Below are positions 30,003-40,200 of a stretch of 64,000 nucleotides of DNA, piece after piece. Origin of the DNA: Erysipelothrix sp. GTDB taxonomy: Bacteria; Bacillota_I; Bacilli_A; Erysipelotrichales; Erysipelotrichaceae. How positions within the stretch are numbered: position 1 is the stretch's first letter; each line of letters starts with the position of its first letter. A program made the position numbers and the translations under genes. The stretch is from the NCBI GenBank assembly GCA_018335655.1, contig JAGXRX010000014.1:1-64000 (forward strand), read 5' to 3'. The notes under the pieces were generated by a model, which saw only the letters and a list, made by a program, of their open reading frames with translations, ran no database searches and was not told the origin of the DNA.

Positions 30003-30696
30003 TGATTTGCATGTTCACTATGGTGTGATTCATGCGCTTAAAGGTGTTAGTATAGAGGTGAATGAGGGAGAGATTGTAACACTCATTGGTTCTAATGGTG
30101 CTGGTAAAAGCACTTTACTTAAGACGATCTCAAACTTACTTCCTTCCACAAAAGGATCGATTATGTACTTAGGACAAGACACAAAGCTTGTGCCTAGTAA
30201 GACACTTCCAGCATTAGGTTTAGTTCAAGTTCCTGAAGGACGAAAAATCTTCTCAGGGATGAGTGTTAAAGAGAATCTACTTATGGGAGCTTATTTAAGA
30301 AAAGATAAAGAAGGAATCAAAGAGGATCTACAAAAAGTTTATGATCGCTTTCCTATTTTAAAGAAAAGGCTTAATCAAGATGCTTCGACACTCTCTGGTG
30401 GCGAACAGCAAATGCTTGCGATGTCGCGAGCACTCATGGCTCGTCCTAAGCTTTTGCTTCTTGATGAACCTTCAATGGGACTAGCACCACTTCTTGTGAA
30501 GGAAATCTTTCGACTTATTGAAGAGATACATGCGACAGGGACGACAATCCTGCTTGTGGAACAAAACGCGAATCAAGCACTCAAGATTGCTCATAAAGCT
30601 TATGTGCTTGAAACAGGAAGTATCGTCTTGTCAGGCAGTGGGAAAGAATTATTATCAAGTGAAGATGTGAAACGCATCTATTTAGGAGGTCATTAA
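29983..30696 (+). CDS. livF: Branched-chain amino acid ABC ATPase LivF (start GTG 29983 or ATG 29989)
   Basis: GSNGAGKST; LSGGEQQMLAMSRALMARPKLLLLDEPSMGLAP. Confidence 0.93.
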   Translation: MSMLKINDLHVHYGVIHALKGVSIEVNEGEIVTLIGSNGAGKSTLLKTISNLLPSTKGSIMYLGQDTKLVPSKTLPALGLVQVPEGRKIFSGMSVKENLLMGAYLRKDKEGIKEDLQKVYDRFPILKKRLNQDASTLSGGEQQMLAMSRALMARPKLLLLDEPSMGLAPLLVKEIFRLIEEIHATGTTILLVEQNANQALKIAHKAYVLETGSIVLSGSGKELLSSEDVKRIYLGGH

Positions 30697-31328
30697 TGTA
30701 CGTTAGTGCGCATATGAGTAAACAACTTGTCACTATATCTCCAAAGGAGACTATTTCTTTAGCACTAGAACTGATGAAGATTCATAAGATTCATCGTCTT
30801 CCTGTGGTGATTGATGGTATTCTTGTAGGATTAATTACTGAAGGAATGATATCGCGTTATATGCCTTCAAATGCGACATCACTTGATATCTTTGAGCTTA
30901 ATTTTTTACTTTCTAAAACAAAAGTGGATGACATTATGCTTACACGAGTGATTACTGTATCTTTGGATACTTTACTTGAGAAGGCAGCGGATTTGATGGT
31001 CACTAAGGATATTGGATGTCTACCAGTGGTTGATGAGCGTAAGCGAGTATTAGGTATACTTACAACCAATGATGTTCTTAACTCCTTTGCCCATGTGATG
31101 GGATTTCATAATGAGGGCACACGGGTCGTGCTTGAGTTTGCGCTTGATCATATTGGTTTAATGGCTGAAGTGAGTTCATTGTTTTTCAAGAATGGTTTCA
31201 ATATTACTCACATTATGGCTTTTAATGATGAAAAGGTTCAAATGGTTATTAAGACGTCTTCCTTAGATAAGAAAACGATTAAGGAGATGTGTGAAGCAGC
31301 TAAGTTTAAGGTGGTATCAATAACATAG
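30696..31328 (+). CDS. CBS-pair + ACT domain protein (AcuB-like)
   Basis: Two CBS motifs then ACT-like VVLEFALDHIGLMAEVSSLFFKNGFNI. Confidence 0.85.
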   Translation: MYVSAHMSKQLVTISPKETISLALELMKIHKIHRLPVVIDGILVGLITEGMISRYMPSNATSLDIFELNFLLSKTKVDDIMLTRVITVSLDTLLEKAADLMVTKDIGCLPVVDERKRVLGILTTNDVLNSFAHVMGFHNEGTRVVLEFALDHIGLMAEVSSLFFKNGFNITHIMAFNDEKVQMVIKTSSLDKKTIKEMCEAAKFKVVSIT

Positions 31329-31329
31329 C

Positions 31330-31363
31330 AAAAGAGGGTTACAAATATTTGTAACCCTCTTTT
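31330..31363 (+). terminator. Terminator after liv operon
   Basis: AAAAGAGGGTTAC aaatattt GTAACCCTCTTTT. Confidence 0.85.
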
Positions 31364-31428
31364 AACATGCCTTGCCTAGATACGCATGGTATAATAAACA
31401 TACTTAAGACGCTCTTGTGGAGGTGTGT

Positions 31429-32187
31429 ATGTATAAAACGTTAGTTAGTGATTATGATGGAACGCTTTTTATTAATAATATCGTTGAAGAGCGGGATGTG
31501 TCAGCCATTCGTACATTTAAAGAACATGGTCATCATTTTGGGATTGCAACTGGTCGTAGTTTAGGATCAATTCTGGAGCAAATTGCAAAGTTTAATATTC
31601 CTTTTGATTTTGTGATTGCGAATAATGGAGCAATCTCGATTGATTCTAAAGGGGTTATTCTTCATAAGACGATTGTTGATATGAATATTGTGCATGAAGT
31701 TTTAGCATCTTTAAGTAGTGATGGAATTCAGTTTTTTGGACTCAGTGATGGAATTAGTGTAGGGCTTCATGACACACTTAATAAAAATGTGGATGTGCAT
31801 GTGAATCAGATAAGTTTAGATGAGATTATGACTTCACAAGAAATTGTCGGGATGTATATTAAGTTTATTGATACACAATCTGCACTTAAGCATGCTGCTC
31901 AAATTAATAAGAAATATAAAGATAAACTTAAGGCATATTCTTTTTATGAGTATAATGATATTCTTTCACCTAATACTTCAAAAGCAACAGGGATTTTATC
32001 AGTTGCGAAAGCTTTGAATCTTCATGAGCGTATTCATACTGTAGGGGACTCATTTAATGATATTCCAATGACACGAATGTTCAAAGGATATGGCATATCT
32101 ACTGGAGAAGCTGTCCATATTAAGGAATCGTTTAAGGTGTGTAATAATGTGAGTGAAGTCATTGAGGATTTGTTAAAAAGTGATTGA
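31429..32187 (+). CDS. Cof-type HAD hydrolase
   Basis: LVSDYDGTLF; GDSFNDIPMTRMF. Confidence 0.88.
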   Translation: MYKTLVSDYDGTLFINNIVEERDVSAIRTFKEHGHHFGIATGRSLGSILEQIAKFNIPFDFVIANNGAISIDSKGVILHKTIVDMNIVHEVLASLSSDGIQFFGLSDGISVGLHDTLNKNVDVHVNQISLDEIMTSQEIVGMYIKFIDTQSALKHAAQINKKYKDKLKAYSFYEYNDILSPNTSKATGILSVAKALNLHERIHTVGDSFNDIPMTRMFKGYGISTGEAVHIKESFKVCNNVSEVIEDLLKSD

Positions 32188-32246
32188 TTAATGTTTGTGT
32201 ACTTGCTTAATGGTTTAGGAAAACAGGGTTTTTATTCTGATTAATA

Positions 32247-32273
32247 GGGGTTCGAGTCCCTTCATCCGCACCA
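32247..32273 (+). repeat. Isolated 27-nt tRNA-Leu 3' fragment (T-arm, acceptor, CCA)
   Basis: GGGGTTCGAGTCCCTTCATCCGCACCA identical to 32701-32727; no tRNA 5' part upstream. Confidence 0.9.
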
Positions 32274-32602
32274 ATTTAATATCGCATTGACGAGTACTTT
32301 GGTGTTTTTTATTTGTTCAAATAACTAAAGGAATTGTGCATGTTAATAGAACGTGCTCAAAAAAGTGATATTTTTGTGCACATAAATTAATCGGGAATTT
32401 TTTTTATTTATTACTTAATTAATTTGAATTATTTAAATCTTCTCTGGCAGACTTAAGTATTTTGACATATATTATTGTAAGCTTCTGCTGAATTATAAAA
32501 ATATAGAATGTTGAAAAATTTGAGTCATTGAACTCAATCTTGCGAGCATATTTAAAGAATGTTGTCATGTGAAAACAGTAGATTCAATTTTTCAAAAAGT
32601 GA

Positions 32603-32630
32603 TTGATAAATGAAATGAGTGTGCTATAAT
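32603..32630 (+). promoter_or_regulatory. Promoter for tRNA-Leu
   Basis: TTGATA, 16-nt spacer, TATAAT. Confidence 0.65.
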
Positions 32631-32642
32631 AATAAGGCACAT

Positions 32643-32727
32643 GCGGATGTGGCGAAATTGGCAGACGCACTAGACTTAGGATCTAGCGCCTTACGGCATG
32701 GGGGTTCGAGTCCCTTCATCCGCACCA
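32643..32727 (+). tRNA. tRNA-Leu(TAG)
   Basis: Class II tRNA with variable arm; loop ctTAGga; encoded CCA. Confidence 0.95.
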
Positions 32728-32740
32728 TTCTGATACAGAG

Positions 32741-32768
32741 ACCATGGGATCGAACCCATGGTTTTTTT
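32741..32768 (+). terminator. tRNA-Leu terminator, parental version of the dispersed repeat
   Basis: ACCATGGG atcgaa CCCATGGT TTTTTT. Confidence 0.85.
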
Positions 32769-33005
32769 GTTTTGCAAACATCATTAATTGAGTAATATAG
32801 AATGTGGAATAAGATATATTTGCATCTATAATACAATAACGTATAGTTGTTCAATTGAATAACGGAAACACTTTATACAAATCTGTTGAATGCAAAATTC
32901 ATGATGTCCAACTCATAGCAACTTACTTCATTTCAAATGCATCTTGTCATTAAATTAGAGAGTTTAAATGAGTTTAACCTATAATAAGTTCAAAGGAGTG
33001 ATTCT

Positions 33006-33452
33006 ATGAAACTCAAAACATTAATTGCCATGTTATCCATATTGCTTGTGCTCACCGGATGCTCAGCTGCCGCAGGAGATTTAAACAACTCAGAATTGGC
33101 GGATGGTGATCGCATGATGCCGGTATACTTAGAATTTGAGAATAGTGTTGTTACCGACCAGACTACACCGCTGAAGTTTACGATTAAAAACAATACCCAG
33201 AATGTATATACATACGGGTTGATGTTCACCTTATTTCAATATGACGGAGCTAAGTGGGTTGAAGTTGAAATGAAGGAAGAAATGTTCTTCATTATGATTG
33301 CTTACAATCTCAATCCAGGTCAAACTATTGAAGGTGGTTTGGACTTGTCATTCTTCTATAACGAACTTCCTAAAGGTTTCTATCGTTACGAGAAGAAAAT
33401 GATGTCCGAAGACGGTGATGTGCTTGCTTTCGGCGAATTTAATATCGAATAG
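33006..33452 (+). CDS. Lipoprotein with Ig-like fold (predicted)
   Basis: Lipobox VLTGCSAAAG; TPLKFTIKNNTQNVYTYGLMFTLFQYDGAKWVEV. Confidence 0.75.
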   Translation: MKLKTLIAMLSILLVLTGCSAAAGDLNNSELADGDRMMPVYLEFENSVVTDQTTPLKFTIKNNTQNVYTYGLMFTLFQYDGAKWVEVEMKEEMFFIMIAYNLNPGQTIEGGLDLSFFYNELPKGFYRYEKKMMSEDGDVLAFGEFNIE

Positions 33453-33456
33453 TCTT

Positions 33457-33476
33457 AAAGGGCGAAAGCCCTTTTC
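33457..33476 (+). terminator. Terminator
   Basis: AAAGGGC gaaa GCCCTTTT. Confidence 0.75.
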
Positions 33477-33509
33477 TTATGAAAAAAAGAGCTTTAGCTC
33501 TTAATACTT

Positions 33510-33605
33510 TATTGTTTTTCGAATTTCTTTAGAAGATTTTGAAGTTCACTTTCTTCAGCCTCATTGAGAACGATGATGACAGATCGCATATAATCAAGTG
33601 GTATG
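33510..33605 (-). pseudogene. C-terminal remnant of a lost gene (possibly MarR/wHTH regulator)
   Basis: Minus-strand VAIPLDYMRSVIIVLNEAEESELQNLLKKFEKQ*; TAA in frame just upstream, no start. Confidence 0.45.
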
Positions 33606-33885
33606 GCAACACTGTATTAGGCACTTGCTATGTTAGCACTATTCTAATAAACTAACCTATTCATGTCAATTTAGAATCTTTTCGATTAAAAAAGCAAACT
33701 CAATTGATTCAATAAAAACGAATATGATGGCATCTATTACTTATATCAAAGTTTTGTAAAGCCGGGTAAATGCCGGATAAATCTTATTAAAGATCTTTAG
33801 AGATCTATTGAAATTATGTTAGACTATATAAATGGAATCAAATAGATAGACATCTATTTGAATCTTTGTGCATATGTTGGGATAA

Positions 33886-33940
33886 CCTTCATCCGAACCA
33901 TTCTGAAACAGAGACCATGGGATCGAACCCATGTTTTTTT
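33886..33940 (+). repeat. tRNA-Leu-3'/terminator repeat, copy B
   Basis: CTTCATCCGAACCATTCTGAAACAGAGACCATGGGATCGAACCCATGTTTTTTT. Confidence 0.9.
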
Positions 33941-34176
33941 AATATCGTAATCAATAGTTTAAACAAATACTTCGATGAAAACTTTGAAACAAAGTCTGAG
34001 CTGATAAAACTGCTGTATGCTACTTAGAGTATTTTGCTCAACTATCAGGTTTGTCAGTTATGATGTAACTGGGTTTAAAACTAACTAAGTATTTTGTCTA
34101 AAAAGTGTTGCCATACTACTTTACAATCCAAAAAGACTTAACAAAGAGATAACTGTAAATTTCCTGTGTAGTTTAA

Positions 34177-35937
34177 TTAAGATATTAATTTCATGAAAGC
34201 TCTAACAACGGCAGGATCAAAATGATGACCAGACTGATCTCTTAAGTATTGAAGAACATTTTCTTTCTCCCATGCTTTACGATAGTTTCTGTCACTTTTT
34301 TATGCATCATAAACATCCACTATCGCAAATATTCTAGCAGATAAAGGAATTGATTCATCCTTTAGTTGATTTGGGTAACCAGTTCCGTCCCATTTTTCAT
34401 GATGGCAGTAAGGAATGTCTACTGCATCACGCAAGTACTCAATTTGTGAAAGCATATTATAAGCATAGATTGGATGTTTTTTGATTTCATCAAATTCTTC
34501 ATCTGTAAGTTTGTCTGGTTTTAATAATACGGAGTCTGGTACACCAATTTTGCCAATATCGTGAAGAATTGCGCCATATTCAAACATCTTCATTTTCTTA
34601 GTTGGATATTTCATTTCTCTAGCAAGTTTTAATGCAAGTTTTGTGACTCTTTGAGAGTGTGCTTCGGTTTCATCATCTTTTAAAGATAGTGCGTGTGCCC
34701 ATCCTTTAATGGTTTCTTTATATGCACTATTAAGGTCAGCATAGGATTTTTCTAACTTATGCTCAAGTTTGGTTAGCTTTGTGATATCCATCATTGTACC
34801 AATGATTCTAGTAGAACAACTATCAACATAATCAATGTTACCAGTATCATAAATCCACTTCTCAGTGTGATTGTTTTTAGTTATAATTCTATAACGCAAA
34901 TGATAAGGTTTATTGTTTTTTATAATATTGTCGTGTGCTCTTAATACTCTTGATCTATCTTTTGGATGGATTAGATCCTCCCAAACACTCATCGGCTTTA
35001 TATCATTGTCACTTATCTCTAATATATCGTTTAATATCTTTGAACTATGACATGTATCTTTAATAAGATCAACTTTATAGACTCCCATTTTCGCATTGAT
35101 TTGAGCAGTTTCAAGAATATGGTTATTCTCTTCCAAATCTTGAATAAGTTTCCTTTCTTGAGTCAAATCAATTCCAGTCGATATGATTTCAATAAGATTT
35201 CCTTGATCATCAAAAACTCCATGTTCGGTCCATTTGACCCAAAATACATTATCATTATCATTTGATTTCTCAAACTTAAATATACTGGTTCTTTGTGGTG
35301 TTTCAACATCCAATGAGTTAAGCATATCAAGAATATCTTGATGTTGGTCTTCAGGGTAGAAGGTTAAATATTTTAAACCTATCAACTCTTCTTCTGATTT
35401 GTTTCTAAATTTACAATATGCTTTATTGACATAAAGTAAAGTAGTGTCTAATTTGGATCTACAAATCAGTTCATTCTGAGTATTTAATATATTATCCAGA
35501 TATACTTCTTGACTTTTCAACTTTAGTTCGGTTTCTTTTTCTTTTGTTACATCCCTAGCTCTAGTGAGATGACCAATAACTTGAGCATTTTCAGTTACTG
35601 GTTTTGTAAACGCATGAACCCAACGAATGTTACTTTCTTTGTCTTTGACTCTAAAGCATAAATCAAACTCCTGATTTTCTAAATAAGCATAATGAGCTTG
35701 CATAACTTTTTCTCTATCTTCATCCAGTATAAAATCTAAAAATGAAAATGGGTGATCATAAAGATATTTATTCGAACCACCAAGTATCTTTTCATATGCA
35801 GAAGAGGCATAAATAACCTTTGTAAAATCCAGATTGTGGTAATAAAAGGCTTCGCTATTGTCAAATTCTATCTCGTGCTTAATCTTATCAATAACTCTAT
35901 CTTTAGTTATCAATAAACTGTTAATTGCATTACTCAT
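34177..35937 (-). pseudogene. Multi-PAS + HD-GYP protein interrupted by in-frame TAA (34300-34302)
   Basis: Frame continues past stop: ARIFAIVDVYDA*KSDRNYRKAWEKENVLQYLRDQSGHHFDPAVVRAFMKLIS*, the expected HD-GYP C-terminus; start ATG 35937 with GGAGG RBS. Confidence 0.8.
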
Positions 35938-36290
35938 AAAAAGCCTCCATTCCCTATTTGCCGATAATAACACACTTGATTTTTCTAGCAAAAAACGTTC
36001 ACTCTACTTAATATTGTTAATTACATTATACTGATAGTTAACAATAAAAAAAAGTAATAATTTCAAGAACAAATAATACCTTTTCTATGGAAAATATTGA
36101 TTAAAATTAGGAAAGCTTACATTATAAATAGGAAAAATTTTCTTTGAATCCTTGACGACTTTAGTAACTTAAAGTATTTAGTACTCTACTGTTTAGGTTA
36201 TTATAATAGCAAGAAAACCTTCTTATTAGTGTATTATTTAGACTATTAGTGTGACTATTAGATATAAATGAAGTAGAAGAAATAGATTCT

Positions 36291-36347
36291 CTTCATTCGC
36301 ACCATTCTGATTCAGAGACCATGGAATCGAACCCATGGTTTTTTGTG
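36291..36347 (+). repeat. tRNA-Leu-3'/terminator repeat, copy C
   Basis: CTTCATTCGCACCATTCTGATTCAGAGACCATGGAATCGAACCCATGGTTTTTTG. Confidence 0.9.
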
Positions 36348-36530
36348 TTTGTAGAGATTAACCTTGTAAAGATTAGAATTCTTATGAAATCTTTCTAGAA
36401 TTATTACACTCTTTACTAACATCCTGCCTAATTAATGAATTTCTCATTACAGTACAAATACTTAATGAACATCTTAAAAAATGGGGTATGAATATATCAG
36501 CAACCACTTGATAAAATTTGCTTCATAAAG

Positions 36531-36550
36531 TTTGTTAAAATTCTAACAAA
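36531..36550. promoter_or_regulatory. Rex-like palindrome upstream of hydrogenase operon 2
   Basis: TTTGTTAAAATTCTAACAAA; resembles TTGTTAAnnnnTTAACAA. Confidence 0.6.
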
Positions 36551-36729
36551 GTCATTGTTTATTTTAATGATTATGATAAAATGAAATCAAATAGAACCGA
36601 TTTACCCATCCATAATCAGCCAATAATTGATTAGAACATGAACAATTCATCCAGAGAAAACATAATTTTTTTAATATTTATGTGATTGAAATTTCAAACA
36701 ATTAAGTTGTTTGTTAATGGAGGTAAAGC

Positions 36730-37227
36730 ATGCTTCAAGAGGAAAGAGTTCAACCAGGTAGTCATCATTCATTTGACCATCAACAAGACATTGACAAGAT
36801 TATTGATTTATGTGGCAGAGATCGTAGTAATTTAATTCAAATCCTTCATCAAATCCAAAACATTCAAGGTTTTTTACCCTTGGAGACATTAAGACAAGTA
36901 GCAATCAAACTCGATATGCCACTGTCTGAAGTTGCAGGGGTAGTCTCTTTTTATTCCTTTTTCTCAACAGAACCACAAGGAAGACATACGATTCGTGTCT
37001 GTTTAGGTACGGCTTGTTATGTTCGAGGCGGGAAAAAGCTTATTGAAAAACTACAGGAGCAACTTGGTATAGAACTTGGACAAACCACCAGTGATCAACG
37101 TTTTACCTTTGAAATCGCACGATGCATTGGGGCATGCGGTTTAGCTCCAGCTGTCATGATTGATAATGAAGTATACAGGCAAGTCAATGTTAATAAGTTA
37201 AAATCTATACTTGCTAAGTATGAGTAA
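36730..37227 (+). CDS. NuoE/HydC-like [2Fe-2S] subunit, hydrogenase 2
   Basis: CLGTACYVRG...CIGACGLAPA; RBS GGAGG. Confidence 0.88.
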   Translation: MLQEERVQPGSHHSFDHQQDIDKIIDLCGRDRSNLIQILHQIQNIQGFLPLETLRQVAIKLDMPLSEVAGVVSFYSFFSTEPQGRHTIRVCLGTACYVRGGKKLIEKLQEQLGIELGQTTSDQRFTFEIARCIGACGLAPAVMIDNEVYRQVNVNKLKSILAKYE

Positions 37228-37236
37228 GGGGGATTT

Positions 37237-40200
37237 ATGAACCAAATAATCAAATCGATTCATCAACTGAATCAACTGAAAACTCAATACCTCTTTGATC
37301 TATCCGTATATAGTCATCAGATACTAATTTGCGGTGGTGCAGGATGTGTTTCTTCAAACTGCGATATGATCAACAGTATTGTCAATGATGAACTTAATCG
37401 CCTTAACATCGCGGATAAAGTTAAGGTGTATCAAACCGGGTGTATGGGAACATGTGCAGTAGGTCCGGTCATGCTGATACTACCTGAAAAAACATTCTAC
37501 ACCAACTGTACACCTGAAAGCGTCAAGAAAATTATTGAAAGCCACTGTGTGAATAAAAACATACTTATGGAATATACGTACTATGATTATTCACTAAAAA
37601 GACATGTACCGTGTATTGATGATATCGAATTCTTTAAAGCACAAGTTAAGATTGCGTTGCGAAACTGCGGGATGATTGAAAATGATTCGATTCAAGCTTA
37701 TATCGCAAAAGATGGCTATTTCGCTATCGCAAGAATCCTCAAAGATTTTAGTCCTGAAAAAGTAATTGAAGAAGTAACAAATTCAGGATTAAGAGGTCGG
37801 GGAGGAGCAGGCTTTCTTACAGGGGTAAAATGGAAAGCTGGGTTTCAAGCCAAAAGCAATCAGAAATATATGATTTGCAATGCAGATGAAGGAGACCCAG
37901 GAGCATTTATGGATCGTTCAATCATTGAAGGCGATCCACATTCCGTCATAGAAGGCATGATGATTGGAGGATATGCGATCGGTGCTTCTAAAGGGTATAT
38001 CTATATTCGTGCAGAGTATCCTTTAGCTATCAAACGCTTGAGTTATGCGCTTAAAGAAGCCAAAGAAGTTGGCTTGTTAAATCGAAAGATCTTTGAAAGT
38101 GACTTTAGTTTTGATATTGAGATACGTATTGGTGCAGGAGCATTTGTATGCGGTGAAGAAACCGCGCTAATTGCATCAATTGAAGGACAACGTGGTGAAC
38201 CAAGACAAAAACCACCTTATCCTTTCCAAAAAGGTTTATTTGGTATGCCAACCATCATCAACAATGTAGAAACCTTGGCAAGTATTGCGCCAATTATTCT
38301 TAAAGGAGCTCAGTGGTACAGTCAGTTCGGTAGTGAATCAAGCAAAGGTACAAAGGTATTTGCCTTAGCTGGGGATATCGTAAATACTGGAATTGTTGAA
38401 GTTCCAATTGGGACTCCAATAGGTGACATATTGTTTAATATCGGAGGTGGGATTAGCGGAAAGAAACGATTCAAAGCGGCTCAAATCGGTGGTCCATCAG
38501 GTGGGTGTATTACACTGGAAAATCTTAACACAGCAACCGACTACGACTCATTGGCAAAACTAGGAGCTATCATGGGATCTGGTGGTTTGATTGCTATGGA
38601 TGAAGACACATGTATGGTTGATACAGCACGATTCTTTATGGATTTTATCCAGGATGAGTCTTGTGGGAAATGTTTGCCATGTCGTCTTGGAACTAAACAG
38701 ATGCTGGAAATTCTAGAAAGAATCACACAAGGCAAAGGTGTCGAAGGTGATATTGAACTTTTAGTCGAGCTTGGTGAGACAATTCAACAAACTGCGATTT
38801 GTGGATTAGGTCAATCAGCTCCAAATCCAGTATTAAGTACAATAAGATACTTCAAAGAAGAATATCAGCAACATATCACAGATAAATATTGTAAAGCAGG
38901 GGTTTGCTCAGATCTGTTTATTTCACCATGTGAGAACACATGTCCTGCAAACATAAACGTACCAGGGTATATTCGATTGATTGCGGCTGGAAGATTTGAT
39001 GATGCATATCAATTAATCCGTCAGGAAAATCCTTTCCCAGCAGTTTGCGGTCGTATTTGTACTCGCCCTTGCGAATCTAAGTGTCGTCGATCCATGACTG
39101 ATGAAGCCATCGCGATATGTGATTTGAAACGCTTTGCAGCCGACTATGCTTATAGAAACGAAAAAGAAGTCATCATGGATTCAGTTATGGCTAAAAACGG
39201 CAAAAAAATAGCTGTCATTGGAGCAGGAGCTTCTGGATTAACATGCGCGTACTACTTAGTCAGAAGTGGCTATGAAGTTGACGTTTTTGAGCAAGAAAGT
39301 ATCGCAGGAGGCGTTTTAGCCTTTGGAATTCCAGAATACCGCTTGCCTAAAAAGGTATTAGCTCATGAGATATCACTCATTGAAAATGCAGGTGTGCGTA
39401 TCCACTTAAATTCTCAGATTGGCAAAGATATTGATTTCGATCAGTTAAAGAAAAACTATGATTCAATTTATATTGCAACTGGTACTCAATTTCCTGAAAA
39501 AATCAACATTGAAGGAGAAGACTTACCAGGTGTCATCCATGGTATTCATTTTCTAAAAGAAGCCAACATGAATCTGAAATACCAGACGGGGGATAAAGTC
39601 GTAGTCATCGGTGGTGGTAATACAGCAATCGACTCCGCTCGTACGGCGTTGCGCTGTGGAGCAAAAGAAGTGACCATATTATATCGAAGAACCATTGATG
39701 CGATGCCTGCTTATGAAGCAGAAATCCATGAAGCACTTTTAGAAGGTGTTAAAATTATCGAACTTGCATCGCCTAAACGATTCGTCGCTGATGCGAATCA
39801 AAGAATCAGTCATATAGAGTGTGCTAATATGCGATTGGCAGAATTCGACGCTTCAGGAAGACGTAAATCTAAACCGATTGAGAACTCTACGTTTTACCTT
39901 GATGCGGACCTTGTCATTGTCGCTGTCAGTCAGTATTCCGATTTACCGTTTATTAAAAAAGACGAAATCGGCGTTACTCGTTGGGGAACATTTGTCATCC
40001 ATGATAAAACATTGATGACGACCATGGATGGTGTTTTTGCTGGAGGAGATGTTGCGCGTGGACCGGATACGGTCATTCAAGCCATTGCTGATGGCAAGCG
40101 GGCTGCAGAGTCCATAGACAGACACCTTGGTGGAAAAGGACTGTTAAACAAAGGATTATCTATAGAAATACCAGATGTTGCAGACGAAGACGAAATCGTT

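Noticed and set aside
32603-32727. Alternative genetic code (Mollicutes TGA=Trp)
   Set aside because: Several genes end in TGA (e.g. livH, livM) and Trp is encoded by TGG in conserved positions; standard code fits.
32624-32854. Minus-strand ORF MNNYTLLYY...RMKGLEPPCRKALDPKSSASANFATSAC...
   Set aside because: Antisense to tRNA-Leu; a typical spurious ORF from tRNA complement.
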